A DNA stretch of 64,000 bases from Actinomadura barringtoniae (GCF_017573505.1 NZ_JAGEOJ010000003.1:372001-436000), one strand, 5' to 3'. Shown: positions 16,961-26,263, numbered from the stretch's first letter. Program-made: numbers and translations. The notes: generated from the letters alone by a model not told the origin.

Positions 16961-19093
16961 ATGAGCGCACCCAGGCAGGCCGCCCCGGGGGGCTGGGCGC
17001 ACCGCTTGGCCGGGCTGGTCTCGGGCAGGCGTACGAAATGGGCCGTGCTGGCCGTATGGGTCGTCCTGCTGGCGGCCCTCGGGCCGCTGGCGGGCAAGCT
17101 GAACGACGTCGAGAAGAACGACGCGGTCAACTGGCTGCCGAAGAGCGCGGAGTCCACCCAGGTCGTCAAGCTCCAGGACCAGTTCCGCAAGGACGAGACG
17201 ATGCTCGCGGTGATCGTCTACGAGCGTTCCGGCGGCGTGACGGCGCAGGACCAGGCCAAGGCCAAGGCGGACGCCGTCGCGTTCGGCAAGGTGCAGGGCG
17301 CCGAGAAGGTCCAGGGGCCGTTCCCGTCCAAGGACGGCAAGGCGCTCCAGACCCTCGTACCGATCGGGCACGAGGAGGTGACCGACGCCGTCGACAGCGT
17401 GCGCGACATCGTTAAGCGCGGGCCTCCCGGGCTGAACGCGCACGTCACCGGCCCGGCCGGCAGCGGCGCGGACATGTTCAAGATCTTCCAGTCGCTGGAC
17501 GGCTTCCTGCTGATCGCCGCCGGGCTCGTCGTGATCGTCCTCCTTCTGATCATCTACCGCAGCCCGCTGCTGTGGATCGTCCCCGTGCTGAGCGCCGTGT
17601 TCGCCCTCGGCCTCTCCCAATCGGTCGTCTACCTGCTGGCCAAGAGCGCCGGGCTCACCGTGAACGGCCAGAGCGCCGGAATCCTGACCGTCCTGGTCTT
17701 CGGCGTCGCCACCGACTACGCGCTGCTCCTCGTCGCCCGCTACCGCGAGGAACTGCACCGCCACCAGGACCGCCACGAGGCCATGGCGTACGCCCTGCAC
17801 CGCGCGGGCCCCGCGATCATCGCCTCCGCCGCCACCGTCGCGATCGGCCTGCTCTGCCTGCTCGTCGCCGACATGAACTCCACCAAGGGCCTCGGCCCGG
17901 TCGCCGCCGTGGGCGTCATCACCGCCCTCGCCGCCATGACGACCCTGCTGCCCGCCCTCCTGGTCATCTTCGGCCGGTGGATGTTCTGGCCGCTGATCCC
18001 CCGGTACGACGCCAAGTACCTCGACGCCGAGGCGTACGAGGCCGAGCACGGAATCTGGAACCGCGTCGCCCGCCTCATCAGCGCCCACCCGCGCGTCATC
18101 TGGGCCGTGACCTCGATCGGCCTGATCGCCATGACGCTCGGCCTCGGCGCCCTGAAGACCGACGGGCTGTCGAACGCCGGTCAGTTCACCAACAAGCCCG
18201 ACTCGGTCTCCGGTTCGGAGATGGTCGCGCGGCACTTCCCGGCCGGGTCCGGCAACCCCGCCGTCGTCATCGCCGACGCCCCCGCGTCCGCCCAGGTCGC
18301 CCGCGCCGTCACCGCCACCCGGGGCGTGGCCGAACTGAGCCGCCCGGTCGCCGCCAACGGCCGGGTCATGTACGAGGCGACCCTACGCGACCCCGCCGAC
18401 AGTGCCGCCGCGATGAAGACCATCGACCGCCTCCGCGACGCCGTCCACGCCGTACCGTCCGCGAACGCCAAGGTCGGCGGCAACACCGCCATCGGCCTGG
18501 ACACCAAGCGGGCCGCGGCGAGCGACAACAAGCTGATCATCCCGATCGTGCTGGGCGTCGTCCTGCTGATCCTCGTCCTGCTGCTCCGCGCCCTCGTCGC
18601 ACCGCTGCTGATGATCGCGACCGTGGTCCTGTCGTTCCTCGCCTCGCTCGGCGCCAGCGCGCTGATCTTCAAGCACGGCTTCGGGTTCGAGGGCAGCGAC
18701 GCGGGCTTCCCGCTGCTGGCGTTCATCTTCCTGGTGGCGCTCGGGGTCGACTACAACATCTTCCTCATGCACCGTGTCCGCGAAGAGTCGCAGGCCATCG
18801 GCACCCGCCGCGGCATCCTGCGCGGCGTGACCGTCACCGGCGGCGTCATCACCTCCGCCGGCCTGGTCCTCGCCGCGACGTTCGCCGCCCTGGCCACCCT
18901 GCCGCTGGTGAGCATGGCCGAACTCGGCTTCGTCGTCGCCTTCGGCGTCCTGGTCGACACGATCATCGTCCGTTCCCTGCTGCTGCCCGCCCTGTCGTAC
19001 GACCTGGGCCGCCGCATCTGGGCCCCCAGCCGCCTGGCCAAGCCCCACGCGGCCGAGTCCACGGAGCCGAAGGTCCTCGACCCGGTCTCCTAA
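16961..19093 (+). CDS. MMPL-family RND transporter
   Basis: A 710-residue membrane transporter of the MMPL/RND family, exporting lipids or hydrophobic drugs by proton exchange. It shows the two-fold MMPL layout: a helix at residues 24-45, a periplasmic loop, five helices (about 175-345) containing GVATDYALLLVARYREEL, a second loop (about 385-515), and five helices (about 520-680) with ALGVDYNIFLMHRVREE. The paired D-Y motifs are the proton-relay residues of MmpL3-type proteins. ATG 16961 follows GAGGGG. It stands alone between an operator-like site upstream and a hairpin terminator downstream, so it is probably controlled singly by an unlinked repressor. Substrate is not deducible. Confidence 0.93.
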   Translation: MSAPRQAAPGGWAHRLAGLVSGRRTKWAVLAVWVVLLAALGPLAGKLNDVEKNDAVNWLPKSAESTQVVKLQDQFRKDETMLAVIVYERSGGVTAQDQAKAKADAVAFGKVQGAEKVQGPFPSKDGKALQTLVPIGHEEVTDAVDSVRDIVKRGPPGLNAHVTGPAGSGADMFKIFQSLDGFLLIAAGLVVIVLLLIIYRSPLLWIVPVLSAVFALGLSQSVVYLLAKSAGLTVNGQSAGILTVLVFGVATDYALLLVARYREELHRHQDRHEAMAYALHRAGPAIIASAATVAIGLLCLLVADMNSTKGLGPVAAVGVITALAAMTTLLPALLVIFGRWMFWPLIPRYDAKYLDAEAYEAEHGIWNRVARLISAHPRVIWAVTSIGLIAMTLGLGALKTDGLSNAGQFTNKPDSVSGSEMVARHFPAGSGNPAVVIADAPASAQVARAVTATRGVAELSRPVAANGRVMYEATLRDPADSAAAMKTIDRLRDAVHAVPSANAKVGGNTAIGLDTKRAAASDNKLIIPIVLGVVLLILVLLLRALVAPLLMIATVVLSFLASLGASALIFKHGFGFEGSDAGFPLLAFIFLVALGVDYNIFLMHRVREESQAIGTRRGILRGVTVTGGVITSAGLVLAATFAALATLPLVSMAELGFVVAFGVLVDTIIVRSLLLPALSYDLGRRIWAPSRLAKPHAAESTEPKVLDPVS

Positions 19094-19144
19094 AAGCTCC
19101 CCGGGCCCACCACCCCACCCGCCGGGGGCCCGGAGAGAGAGGTC

Positions 19145-19173
19145 GGCCGGGTCCCATCCCAGGGGACCCGGCC
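19145..19173 (+). terminator. hairpin terminator after the MMPL gene
   Basis: GGCCGGGTCCC and GGGACCCGGCC form a perfect 11-bp stem around a 7-nt loop, 51 bp beyond the transporter stop. There is no T run, as is usual for high-GC actinomycete terminators. Confidence 0.75.
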
Positions 19174-19680
19174 ACCTCGTCCACCCAGCCCCCTCCCCCC
19201 TCACGTCACCGAGCCTCCCCACCTACCTAACCTGACCGGGCCCGACCACCTCACGCGGCCGGGCTCTCTCACCTCCCGCGACCGCCTCTCGCCTCCCGCA
19301 GCCGACCGCCCCTCGCCTCCCGCGGCCGGCCCCCTCGCTTCCCGCGACCGGCTCGTCCGCCCCTGCCCTGCGACCGGCTCCCTCGTCTCCTCCCACCCGA
19401 GCCGTTCCGCCTGCCGCGACCAGCCCCTCCCGCTCCCTCCAGCCGTCCCAAGCTCACCGCCGACGGCCGCACCCTCTCGTTGCCTCCGGCCGTGTCCTTC
19501 CACCTCCTGCAACCGGACCCTTCCACCTCCTGCAACCGGACCCTTCCGCCTCCTCCGGCCAGCCCTTCCGTCGCCTCCGGCCGGGCACTTCTCTCCTCGC
19601 ATGACCGGGGTCTTTCGGAGTTATCCACAATCCGAGCCGCCTCTCCCGTCCGTCCCGTTCGGGTGGCTAGTGTCGGCGCC
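19174..19680. repeat. low-complexity spacer upstream of the MTA phosphorylase gene
   Basis: About 500 bp of C/T-rich, imperfect repeats on the plus strand (words such as cctcccgcgaccggc and ccttccacctcctgcaaccgga, the latter duplicated near 19497-19540). No gene is visible. The mtnP promoter is probably in the less repetitive end, 19600-19680, where ttatccacaatccgag is found. Confidence 0.6.
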
Positions 19681-20490
19681 ATGACCACGCAGACAGCGGA
19701 GTTCGGAGTCATCGGTGGCTCCGGCTTCTACTCCTTCCTCGACGACATCGACGAGGTCCACGTCGACACCCCGTACGGCGCACCCAGCGACCGCATCGCG
19801 ATCGGCACGCTGGGCGACCGCAGGGTGGCGTTCGTCCCCCGCCACGGCCGCGACCACCGGTATCCGCCGCACAAGATCCCCTACCGCGCCAACCTCTGGG
19901 CGCTGCGTTCCCTGGGCGTACGGCAGGTCCTGGCCCCGAGCGCGGTCGGCGCGCTGACCCCGACGTACGGCCCCGGCACGCTCGCGATCCCCGACCAGTT
20001 CGTCGACCGAACGAGCGGCCGGGCGCAGACCTACTACGACGAGGGCGCCGCGATCCACGTCTCGTTCGCCGACCCGTACTGCCCCACAGGCCGCGCCGCC
20101 GCCGTGAAGACCGCCGCCACCGCGGGCTGGGAGCCCGTCGACGGCGGCACCCTTGTCGTCATCGAGGGCCCGCGCTTCTCCACCCGCGCCGAGTCGCAGT
20201 GGTTCGCGGCGCAGGGCTGGACGCTGGTCGGCATGACCGGCCACCCGGAGGCCGTCCTCGCCCGCGAGCTCGCCCTCTGCTACACCCCCGTCTGCCTGGT
20301 CACCGACCTCGACGCCGGCATCGAGGAGGGCGAGGGCGTCACGATGGACGAGGTCTTCCGCGTCTTCGGCGAGAACATCGGCCGCCTCCGCACTCTGGTC
20401 ACCGATCTGGTCCAGGCCCTCCCCGCCGAACGCACCTGCCCGTGCGGCCACGCCCTCGACGGCATGAAGCTCCCCCTGGAGCTCCCATGA
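19681..20490 (+). CDS. mtnP: S-methyl-5'-thioadenosine phosphorylase
   Basis: Cleaves methylthioadenosine with phosphate to adenine and methylthioribose 1-phosphate. The 269-residue protein has EFGVIGGSGFYSFLDD (phosphate-binding GSG), FVPRHGRDHRYPPHKIPYRAN, VDRTSGR, the substrate loop IEGPRFSTRAES, and GMTGHPEAVLARELALCY. ATG 19681 begins the family N-terminus. Its stop overlaps the start of the SAF-domain gene (ATGA), an unexpected partner. A purine nucleoside phosphorylase with methylthioinosine preference is the closest alternative. Confidence 0.93.
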   Translation: MTTQTAEFGVIGGSGFYSFLDDIDEVHVDTPYGAPSDRIAIGTLGDRRVAFVPRHGRDHRYPPHKIPYRANLWALRSLGVRQVLAPSAVGALTPTYGPGTLAIPDQFVDRTSGRAQTYYDEGAAIHVSFADPYCPTGRAAAVKTAATAGWEPVDGGTLVVIEGPRFSTRAESQWFAAQGWTLVGMTGHPEAVLARELALCYTPVCLVTDLDAGIEEGEGVTMDEVFRVFGENIGRLRTLVTDLVQALPAERTCPCGHALDGMKLPLELP

Positions 20491-22394
20491 ACGCCCGCTT
20501 AGCCCGCTGGCGCCGGCCGCTGGCGGCCCTGTCCGCCGCGGCCGCCACCGGCTTCGCCCTCCTGGCCCTCCGCCCCGGCCCGCCCCCGACCGTCCAAGTC
20601 CTGGCCGCCGCCCACGACCTCCGCGCCGGCGCCACCCTCCGCCCCAGCGACCTCACCACCGTCGCGCTCCCATCCCCAGCAGTCCCCACCGGCGCCTACC
20701 GCCCGACCCCCACCCATGCAGCCGCGCCCCAGCACCCCCCGAACACAATCACCACCTCCAACCTGAACACCCCGGCCACCACCACCCTGAGCACGCCCGC
20801 CACCACCACCCTGACCACACCGGCCGTCGCCACCCCGAGAACCCCGACCATCGCCAGCGTGGACGCCCATGCAGCATGTGCGGACGCCCATGCAGCATGT
20901 GCGGAAGCCGACAGAACATGCGCCGCCGCCGAGACGCCACACACGGACGCCACACCATCTGGCACAGACGCCACGGCAACTGGCACGGAAGCTGCGTCAG
21001 CTGACATGGCCACGAAGGCAAACACGGATGCCGGCCTCGGCGCCAGCGCCTTGGACTGGGATGGCAGAAGCCCACTCAACCGCACCCAGAACACCCCCAC
21101 CGCACGCATCAGCAAGGGGCGTCCGGGCGCCAAGAGCACCGGCAGCGCTGGTGGAGCCATCAACGTGCCGACCGCAGAGTCCCCACTTGCGGGAGCAGAT
21201 TCAGCGCGCGCGGGCTTCGCGACTGGGGCCACAACCGTCGGCAGCCGGGTGTGGTTGGCGGAGAGCGAGGCGCCCGGTGCGGGCGGCGTCGTGGGGAGGG
21301 TGCTGGCGGGAGCCATGCGGCGTGGGGAGGTACTCACGGATGCGCGGCTCGTTGGCGCTGGACTGTTGCAGGGGTACGGCGCGGGCGTCACGGCGGTGCC
21401 CGTGCGGATGGCCGACGCAGGGGCCGTACGGCTGCTGCACCCCGGAGATCGGATCAACATCCTGGCCGCTGCGGACGCGGCTGATGACGCGACGGACGGG
21501 CTGCTCGGTGGCCTGCCTCCAAATGGAGACACACCTGGAGATGAGGGCACGCCTAGCGGTGGAGCTGCGCCTCGGAGCGGGCAGGCACCTCACGACGAGG
21601 ACGCCCCTCAGAACGGGCATGGGCCTCAGGTCGGGGACGCGCCCCTGAGCGGGAGCGCACCCCAGGCTGGCAGCACCCCTTCGAGCTGGCACGCACCTCA
21701 AAGTGGGGGCGCACCCCTCCCGTACGGTCGCGCTCCTGCACGACACCGGCCAGCAGCACGACCTGCTCGCCGATCCGGCCCTCATAGAGAACGCGGTCCG
21801 GGAGGGCCTGCGCGTCTCGACGGGCGCGCGCTCCAAGATGGAGGCACGCTTTCGAGCGGGCACACATCTCGGGGCAGGCACGCCCCTCGGGGCGGGAGCG
21901 CAGCGCCGGACGGGAGCGCACCGCCGGACGGGAGCGCACCGCCGGACGGGAGCGCACCGCCGGACGGGAGCGCACGCCAGGTTGGCAGCGCGGCTTCGGG
22001 CTGGCCCGCGCCTCAGAGCAAGCACCCGCCTCGGGCCGGGGGCGCACCCTGGGACGGAAGCGCACCCTCGGGCAGGGACGCGTCTCAGAGCGAAGGCGTG
22101 CCTCCAGGCAGGAATGCACCTTGGGGTGGTGGCACCGCTCAGAGTCAGGACGCGGCTTCGGCTGGGAGCGTGTCTCAGGGCAGGGACGCGGCTTGGGGCG
22201 GGAGCGTTCCTCGGGGTACGGACGTCTCGGGGGTGGTGATGGTGGCTCGGGAGGTGCCGGTCATCGTGGTGCCGCGAGGAGCGAGTGGAGAGGACGGGGC
22301 GCTGGTGGTCGTGGCGGCGTCTGCGAGACAGGCGGCGGCTATCTCGGCAACCTCGGGCCGATCAAGATTGTCGTTTACTATCGTGGGTAGCTAA
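20487..22394 (+). CDS. SAF-domain (CpaB/RcpC-like) protein with two low-complexity expansions
   Basis: The frame of 635 residues begins with Arg-rich residues and one helix (about 12-27), then a SAF domain (TVQVLAAAHDLRAGATLRPSDL, residues about 35-56), as in Flp-pilus assembly proteins of about 200 residues. Residues about 70-250 are Thr/Pro/Ala low complexity; a normal segment resumes at SRVWLAESEAPG through LLHPGDRINILAAADAA (about residues 255-330); a second Gly/Ser/Pro/Asp repeat expansion fills about 340-585; and the end GVVMVAREVPVIVVPRG to the stop is again domain-like. The core could thus be an ordinary small SAF protein enlarged about threefold. At 21721-21830 codon bias favours the +1 frame, so part of the second expansion may be frameshifted. 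It overlaps mtnP by four bases. Whether the product is functional is unclear. Confidence 0.65.
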   Translation: MNARLARWRRPLAALSAAAATGFALLALRPGPPPTVQVLAAAHDLRAGATLRPSDLTTVALPSPAVPTGAYRPTPTHAAAPQHPPNTITTSNLNTPATTTLSTPATTTLTTPAVATPRTPTIASVDAHAACADAHAACAEADRTCAAAETPHTDATPSGTDATATGTEAASADMATKANTDAGLGASALDWDGRSPLNRTQNTPTARISKGRPGAKSTGSAGGAINVPTAESPLAGADSARAGFATGATTVGSRVWLAESEAPGAGGVVGRVLAGAMRRGEVLTDARLVGAGLLQGYGAGVTAVPVRMADAGAVRLLHPGDRINILAAADAADDATDGLLGGLPPNGDTPGDEGTPSGGAAPRSGQAPHDEDAPQNGHGPQVGDAPLSGSAPQAGSTPSSWHAPQSGGAPLPYGRAPARHRPAARPARRSGPHRERGPGGPARLDGRALQDGGTLSSGHTSRGRHAPRGGSAAPDGSAPPDGSAPPDGSAPPDGSARQVGSAASGWPAPQSKHPPRAGGAPWDGSAPSGRDASQSEGVPPGRNAPWGGGTAQSQDAASAGSVSQGRDAAWGGSVPRGTDVSGVVMVAREVPVIVVPRGASGEDGALVVVAASARQAAAISATSGRSRLSFTIVGS

Positions 22395-22430
22395 CGGTAA
22401 GTAGCCGATCGGTCACGATTTAGGGGTCTG

Positions 22431-22835
22431 ATGGAAGGCTTCAAGAAGTTCCTCCTGCGGGGAAACCTCATCGACCTGGCGGTCGCGGTCGTCATCGGCG
22501 CCGCGTTCAGTTCGCTGGTCAACGCGCTGGTGTCCTCGTTCATCACGCCGCTCATCGCGGCGATCGGCGGGAAGCCCGACTTCGCCCACATGTACTTCAC
22601 GATCAACGGGGCGAAGTTCACCTACGGGGTGTTCATCAACGCGCTGATCTCGTTCATCATCATCGCGGCGGTCATCTACTTCCTCGTGGTGAAGCCGGCG
22701 AGCATGTTCGTCGAGCGGTTCACCAAGGCCGTCGAGGCCAGCGAACGCGACTGCCCCGAGTGCCTCAGCGAGATCCCGGACAAGGCCACCCGCTGCAAGT
22801 TCTGCGCCTCGGAGGTCACCCCGACCGCAGCCTGA
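22431..22835 (+). CDS. mscL: large-conductance mechanosensitive channel with zinc ribbon (copy 1)
   Basis: A 134-residue MscL, the tension-gated emergency valve of the inner membrane. The N-terminal amphipathic FKKFLLRGNLIDLAVAVVIGAAF runs into TM1, followed by the periplasmic loop and TM2 (ALISFIIIAAVIYFLVV). The usual C-terminal helical bundle is replaced by a C4 zinc-ribbon-like end (CPECLSEIP, then CKFCAS). First of three tandem copies; 83 bp to the next. Confidence 0.92.
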   Translation: MEGFKKFLLRGNLIDLAVAVVIGAAFSSLVNALVSSFITPLIAAIGGKPDFAHMYFTINGAKFTYGVFINALISFIIIAAVIYFLVVKPASMFVERFTKAVEASERDCPECLSEIPDKATRCKFCASEVTPTAA

Positions 22836-22918
22836 ATCGCCCCTAATTACCCCTTGTTGGGATTTCGGGCAGTAACCTTCCAGCTTTGTCGTGTCACAGA
22901 GCGGAAGGGCATCACCAC

Positions 22919-23332
22919 GTGTCGGGCTTCAAGAAGTTTCTGATCAGGGGCAACCTCGTCGATCTGGCGGTCGCCGTGGTCGTCGGCGCCGCGTTCAACG
23001 GCCTGGTCAACGACTTCGTCAAATCGTTCATCGGGCCGCTGCTGGCGCTGGTCGGCGGCAAGCCCGACTTCACGAACCTGGCCGTGAAGATCAACGGGAC
23101 GCCGTTCCCGTACGGCGTCTTCCTGACCTCGGCGATCTCGTTCCTCATCACCGCCGCGATCATCTACTTCCTGGTCGTGCTCCCGATCGCGAAGCTGCTC
23201 GAACGGATGGCCCGCAAGGAGGAGGCCACCGAACGCGAGTGCCCGCAGTGCCTCAGCGAGATCCCCATCAAGGCCTCCCGCTGCCGCTTCTGTACCTCGG
23301 TGCTGGACGACGCCGCCGTCCCCGCCGTCTGA
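22919..23332 (+). CDS. mscL: large-conductance mechanosensitive channel with zinc ribbon (copy 2)
   Basis: A 137-residue MscL paralogue, close to copy 1 over the membrane part (FKKFLIRGNLVDLAVAVVVGAAF; TM2 SAISFLITAAIIYFLVV) and again ending in four cysteines (CPQCLSEIP, then CRFCTS). The GTG at 22919 is chosen: it gives the family N-terminus SGFKKF and has GGAAGG about 10 bases upstream. Tandem duplication is the likely origin. Confidence 0.9.
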   Translation: MSGFKKFLIRGNLVDLAVAVVVGAAFNGLVNDFVKSFIGPLLALVGGKPDFTNLAVKINGTPFPYGVFLTSAISFLITAAIIYFLVVLPIAKLLERMARKEEATERECPQCLSEIPIKASRCRFCTSVLDDAAVPAV

Positions 23333-23406
23333 ACGTTCATGAGCCGCCGAACCGGGTAAGAGGCCGACCGGTAACCGACCCCTCACCCCCCGCAAGGAGC
23401 TTCTCT

Positions 23407-23817
23407 ATGGGCGGCTTCAAGTCATTCCTGATCCGCGGCAATCTCGTCGACCTCGCAGTCGCGTTCGTGGTCGGAGCGGCATTCGCGACGCTGGTGAAGG
23501 ACTTCTCGACGTCCTTCATCGCGCCGCTGATCGCCCTGCTGGGCGGCAAGCATGACTACACAAGCCTCGCGTTCACGATCCACGGCACGAAGTTCCCGTA
23601 CGGCGTCTTCGTCACCTCGGCGATCTCGTTCTTCATCACCGCACTGATCGTCTACTTCCTGCTGGTGTCGCCAACGGCCAGGCTGCTCAAGCGCCTGGAC
23701 CGCAACAAGGTGGCGGCCGAACGAGAGTGCCCGCAGTGCCTCGCCGACATCCCCGTCCGCGCCCGCCGCTGCCAGTTCTGCACCTCCGAAGTGGTCCCCG
23801 CCACCCACGCCCCATAG
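23407..23817 (+). CDS. mscL: large-conductance mechanosensitive channel with zinc ribbon (copy 3)
   Basis: The third MscL copy, 136 residues, begins GGFKSFLIRGNLVDLAVAFV and ends with the same C4 motif (CPQCLADIP, then CQFCTS). ATG 23407 has an AAGGAG box. The three genes share orientation and spacing of about 75-85 bp, so they probably form one transcript. Differences are concentrated in the periplasmic loop and in the charged residues between TM2 and the ribbon. Confidence 0.92.
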   Translation: MGGFKSFLIRGNLVDLAVAFVVGAAFATLVKDFSTSFIAPLIALLGGKHDYTSLAFTIHGTKFPYGVFVTSAISFFITALIVYFLLVSPTARLLKRLDRNKVAAERECPQCLADIPVRARRCQFCTSEVVPATHAP

Positions 23818-24515
23818 CCACTGCAATCCAAGCCTCAGACCCCGCATCCAGGCTCCTGCCCTACAGTCCCGTGGCCTCGACCGCCCAGTCGCCCGTGACC
23901 CGGCCGTCCCGCCCCCGAGGCCCCGGCCACCCAGTTCTGGGACAAAGCTCTGTGGTCCCGGTCGCACAGGCTCGGTTGCGGCCAGGGGTCCTTGCCTGCC
24001 GCACGTGGCCGCGTCCGCCGGGGCTACGGAGGAGACCTGCTGAAGCGCGCGGATCGCACCAAGAACTAGCGACAGCGCGGGCGCCCCGCCACCCGGGTTC
24101 CAGACACCTGGGCGCCATGGTCTCTTTGAGCAAGCCCACCAAAGAACGCCCTGCCGACCCACCGTCAGCCGGGACCTCGGGCCAATCGGTCGCAGGCCCC
24201 GAACCAGCCAGCCAAAGGCCCCAGGCCCACCCGTCATAGACGCCGGGCCGACCGGTCGTCGGATCCGGGCCAGCGAGTCGCAGGTCCCGGACCAGCCAGC
24301 CGTGGTCCGGAGAACGAGTCTCGGGCTAGGCAGCCGTGGGCCCAGGACAGCCGGCCGGAAGCACGGCGGGTCGGCCAGCCGTGGGTCCGGGGGCGAGCCG
24401 GGGGTTAGGTTGTCGGACCTGCCGGTCGTGGGCCAGATTGCCGTTGGGTTCAGGGCAGCCGGTCGGGGGCGTGGTGGGGCGACTGGTTGGGGGGCTTGGG
24501 TTAGCGGTTGGGGGG
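23818..24515. other. 700-bp intergenic stretch
   Basis: Between the third mscL gene and the convergent peptidase gene I find no gene. Composition is GC-rich with repeated ggtcg, ccggccacc and cagccag words, again low-complexity. No clean terminator hairpin was found by eye. Confidence 0.5.
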
Positions 24516-25565
24516 TTAGTCGCTGTTGGTGTCTTCGGTGCCGAATTCCCAGTGCCAGGGCTCGAAGGGGTTGCTGTAGGCCCAGGCGGGGTGACGCCAG
24601 CCGTAGGTCTTGGCGTGGGAGACCATCCAGTTGAACTGGACGGAGCCGGAGCTCTGGACGCCGCCGCAGAAGTCGACGGCTTGGCCCTTGCCGTGGTTGC
24701 TGGTGCCTGGGACCGCGGCGAAGCCTGGGCGCTGGACGTACACCCGCTGCTGGTCGGCCAGGCTGCGGTAGGAGGAGGTGACGCACATGTCGTGCCCGAA
24801 ATGCTTCTTCCACGCGGAGTTCAGCTTGTAGAAGGCCAGCGCGGCGTCGGCTCGGAGTTCGTGGCCCTTCTGGGGCAAGGGGCACAGGTACTTGCTCGGG
24901 ATCAGACCGTTCGGGTACTTCTTGGCGTCCGACGCGAGGTCCTTGTCGCAGCCCAGTTCGAGCCTTTTGTCGCGGTCCACGCCCATCTTGTTGAGCATCG
25001 CCGTCAGCTGCTTGGTCAGCTGGGCCGACTTGTTCTTGAGCCCGTCGATCTCCTGCTGCAGTTTGGTCTGCGCCACCGCGTTCTGCGACTGCAGGTCCTG
25101 CGCCGCCGACGACAGTTGCTGCTTGCGCCGCTGCAGGTCGTCGGCCTGCCGTACGAGCGCGTCCTGGCCGTTCGCCATGGCCGTCACGTCGGCCGTCGAT
25201 CGGAGGGCGGCGTCCGGCGAACCGCCGCCGAAGATCGCCATGGACCCGGCCGAGCCCGGCTGCTGATACGAGGCGTTCGCCAGCGCTGCGAGCGGTCCGC
25301 GGATCTTGTTGAGGGCCGCCTCCGCCTTGCCGAGGTCCTGCAGGGTGGCGCGCAGCTTTCCCTGCGACTCGTTCAGCGCCTTCTTGCGGCCCTCCATGGA
25401 CTTGGTGACCTTCTCCAGGTCCTTGCGGGCCTGGGAGGCCTGCCGCCGCAGAGCGTCGAGGGGGTTGCCCTCACGCGCCGCGGCTCTTCCCTGCGCCACG
25501 GGCGCACCGATCATCGTCATCACCAGGAAGACCGCGGCCAGCGAAGCCGACCGAGGGGTTGGCAC
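24516..25565 (-). CDS. secreted coiled-coil M15 (VanY-type) peptidase
   Basis: A 349-residue exported cell-wall peptidase. Signal peptide: residues 1-26 with hydrophobic core LAAVFLVMTMIGAPVA. Residues about 35-200 are long Lys/Gln/Leu-rich coiled coils (as in RipA-like or EnvC-like hydrolases). The C-terminal domain has the three zinc motifs of M15 D-Ala-D-Ala carboxypeptidases: SSYRSLADQQRVYVQR, SNHGKGQAVDF (His and Asp ligands) and PFEPWHWEFG (catalytic Glu and His). It probably trims peptidoglycan stems outside the membrane, with the coiled coil controlling access. GTG 25565 follows GGGAGGAA. Confidence 0.9.
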   Translation of the reverse strand: MPTPRSASLAAVFLVMTMIGAPVAQGRAAAREGNPLDALRRQASQARKDLEKVTKSMEGRKKALNESQGKLRATLQDLGKAEAALNKIRGPLAALANASYQQPGSAGSMAIFGGGSPDAALRSTADVTAMANGQDALVRQADDLQRRKQQLSSAAQDLQSQNAVAQTKLQQEIDGLKNKSAQLTKQLTAMLNKMGVDRDKRLELGCDKDLASDAKKYPNGLIPSKYLCPLPQKGHELRADAALAFYKLNSAWKKHFGHDMCVTSSYRSLADQQRVYVQRPGFAAVPGTSNHGKGQAVDFCGGVQSSGSVQFNWMVSHAKTYGWRHPAWAYSNPFEPWHWEFGTEDTNSD

Positions 25566-25646
25566 GTGGGTTCCTCCCGATGCCTCAAAGCGTTTCAGCC
25601 GCAGGAACGCTACTACAGGTTCCTGAGTGACCTGTGTGTAACGGTC

Positions 25647-26072
25647 TCAGCGGAGTGAGTAACCGTGGTGCTGGCACCATCGGCGCAGCATAGGGATGTC
25701 CTCCCACCCTTGCGGGCACGGCTGCTTTGCTTTCGGCGGCGGCGACGGCCTGCGGGTGGGACTGGTCCGGGGTTTGGGCGTGGGTGGAGGCGGCGACGGC
25801 TTGGCGGCCGGCTTCGGCGGAACGTACTCACCGAACGTCGGATGGTTCTTCGGCACGACCGGTGAGGGCGCCACCAGAACGGCCGCACCCGCCGCATCGG
25901 GACGGTCCCCCGAGGAACCGGAGCCGCGAAGCCCCACGAAGAGCCCCACCGCCAGCACCGGAACGGCCACCCCGGCACCGACGAGGATCCGCCGGCGCAC
26001 AGAAGTGCCGCCCGCTTCATCCTCCCGATGCCGACCCGTCACGGCACCGAAGCGTACCGATTGGAACCCCAT
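25647..26072 (-). CDS. membrane-anchored proline-rich hypothetical protein
   Basis: I do not recognise this protein. It has a basic N-terminus, one membrane helix (RRRILVGAGVAVPVLAVGLFVGL), a Pro/Lys/Ser-rich extracellular linker (KPSPPPPTPKPRTSPTRRP) and a short Cys-containing end (PCPQGWEDIPMLRRWC) that may form a disulfide. The start is uncertain: ATG 26072 or a GTG at 26090 (about 141 or 147 residues). It lies 81 bp upstream of the M15 peptidase gene on the same strand, so a wall-related role is possible. Confidence 0.6.
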   Translation of the reverse strand: MGFQSVRFGAVTGRHREDEAGGTSVRRRILVGAGVAVPVLAVGLFVGLRGSGSSGDRPDAAGAAVLVAPSPVVPKNHPTFGEYVPPKPAAKPSPPPPTPKPRTSPTRRPSPPPKAKQPCPQGWEDIPMLRRWCQHHGYSLR

Positions 26073-26190
26073 CAGGCCTATAGCCCCCACCCAACACCCG
26101 GGCCACTCCCTAACTGAGGAGCGATCGGTCCACCCGTTCCCCTACTCTGTATGTGCCGTCCGCTACGCTCGTCCGGCGAGCGAACGACAG

Positions 26191-26263
26191 GCCTCCGTAG
26201 CTCAGGGGATAGAGCACCGCTCTCCTAAAGCGGGTGTCGCAGGTTCGAATCCTGCCGGGGGCG
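26191..26263 (+). tRNA. tRNA-Arg (anticodon CCT)
   Basis: A complete 73-nt cloverleaf without CCA: acceptor GCCTCCG paired with CGGGGGC (one G-T), D-arm with AGCTCAGGGGATAGAGC, anticodon stem CCGCT/AGCGG around loop CTCCTAA, and T-arm GCAGG-TTCGAAT-CCTGC. The anticodon CCT reads AGG. Degenerate DNA, a pseudogene and a transposase remnant follow within 1.2 kb, suggesting past insertion here. Confidence 0.95.

Noticed and set aside
23422..24885. A long minus-strand frame antisense to mscL copy 3 and overlapping the M15 peptidase gene
   Set aside because: It is out of frame with the peptidase and has no family resemblance.
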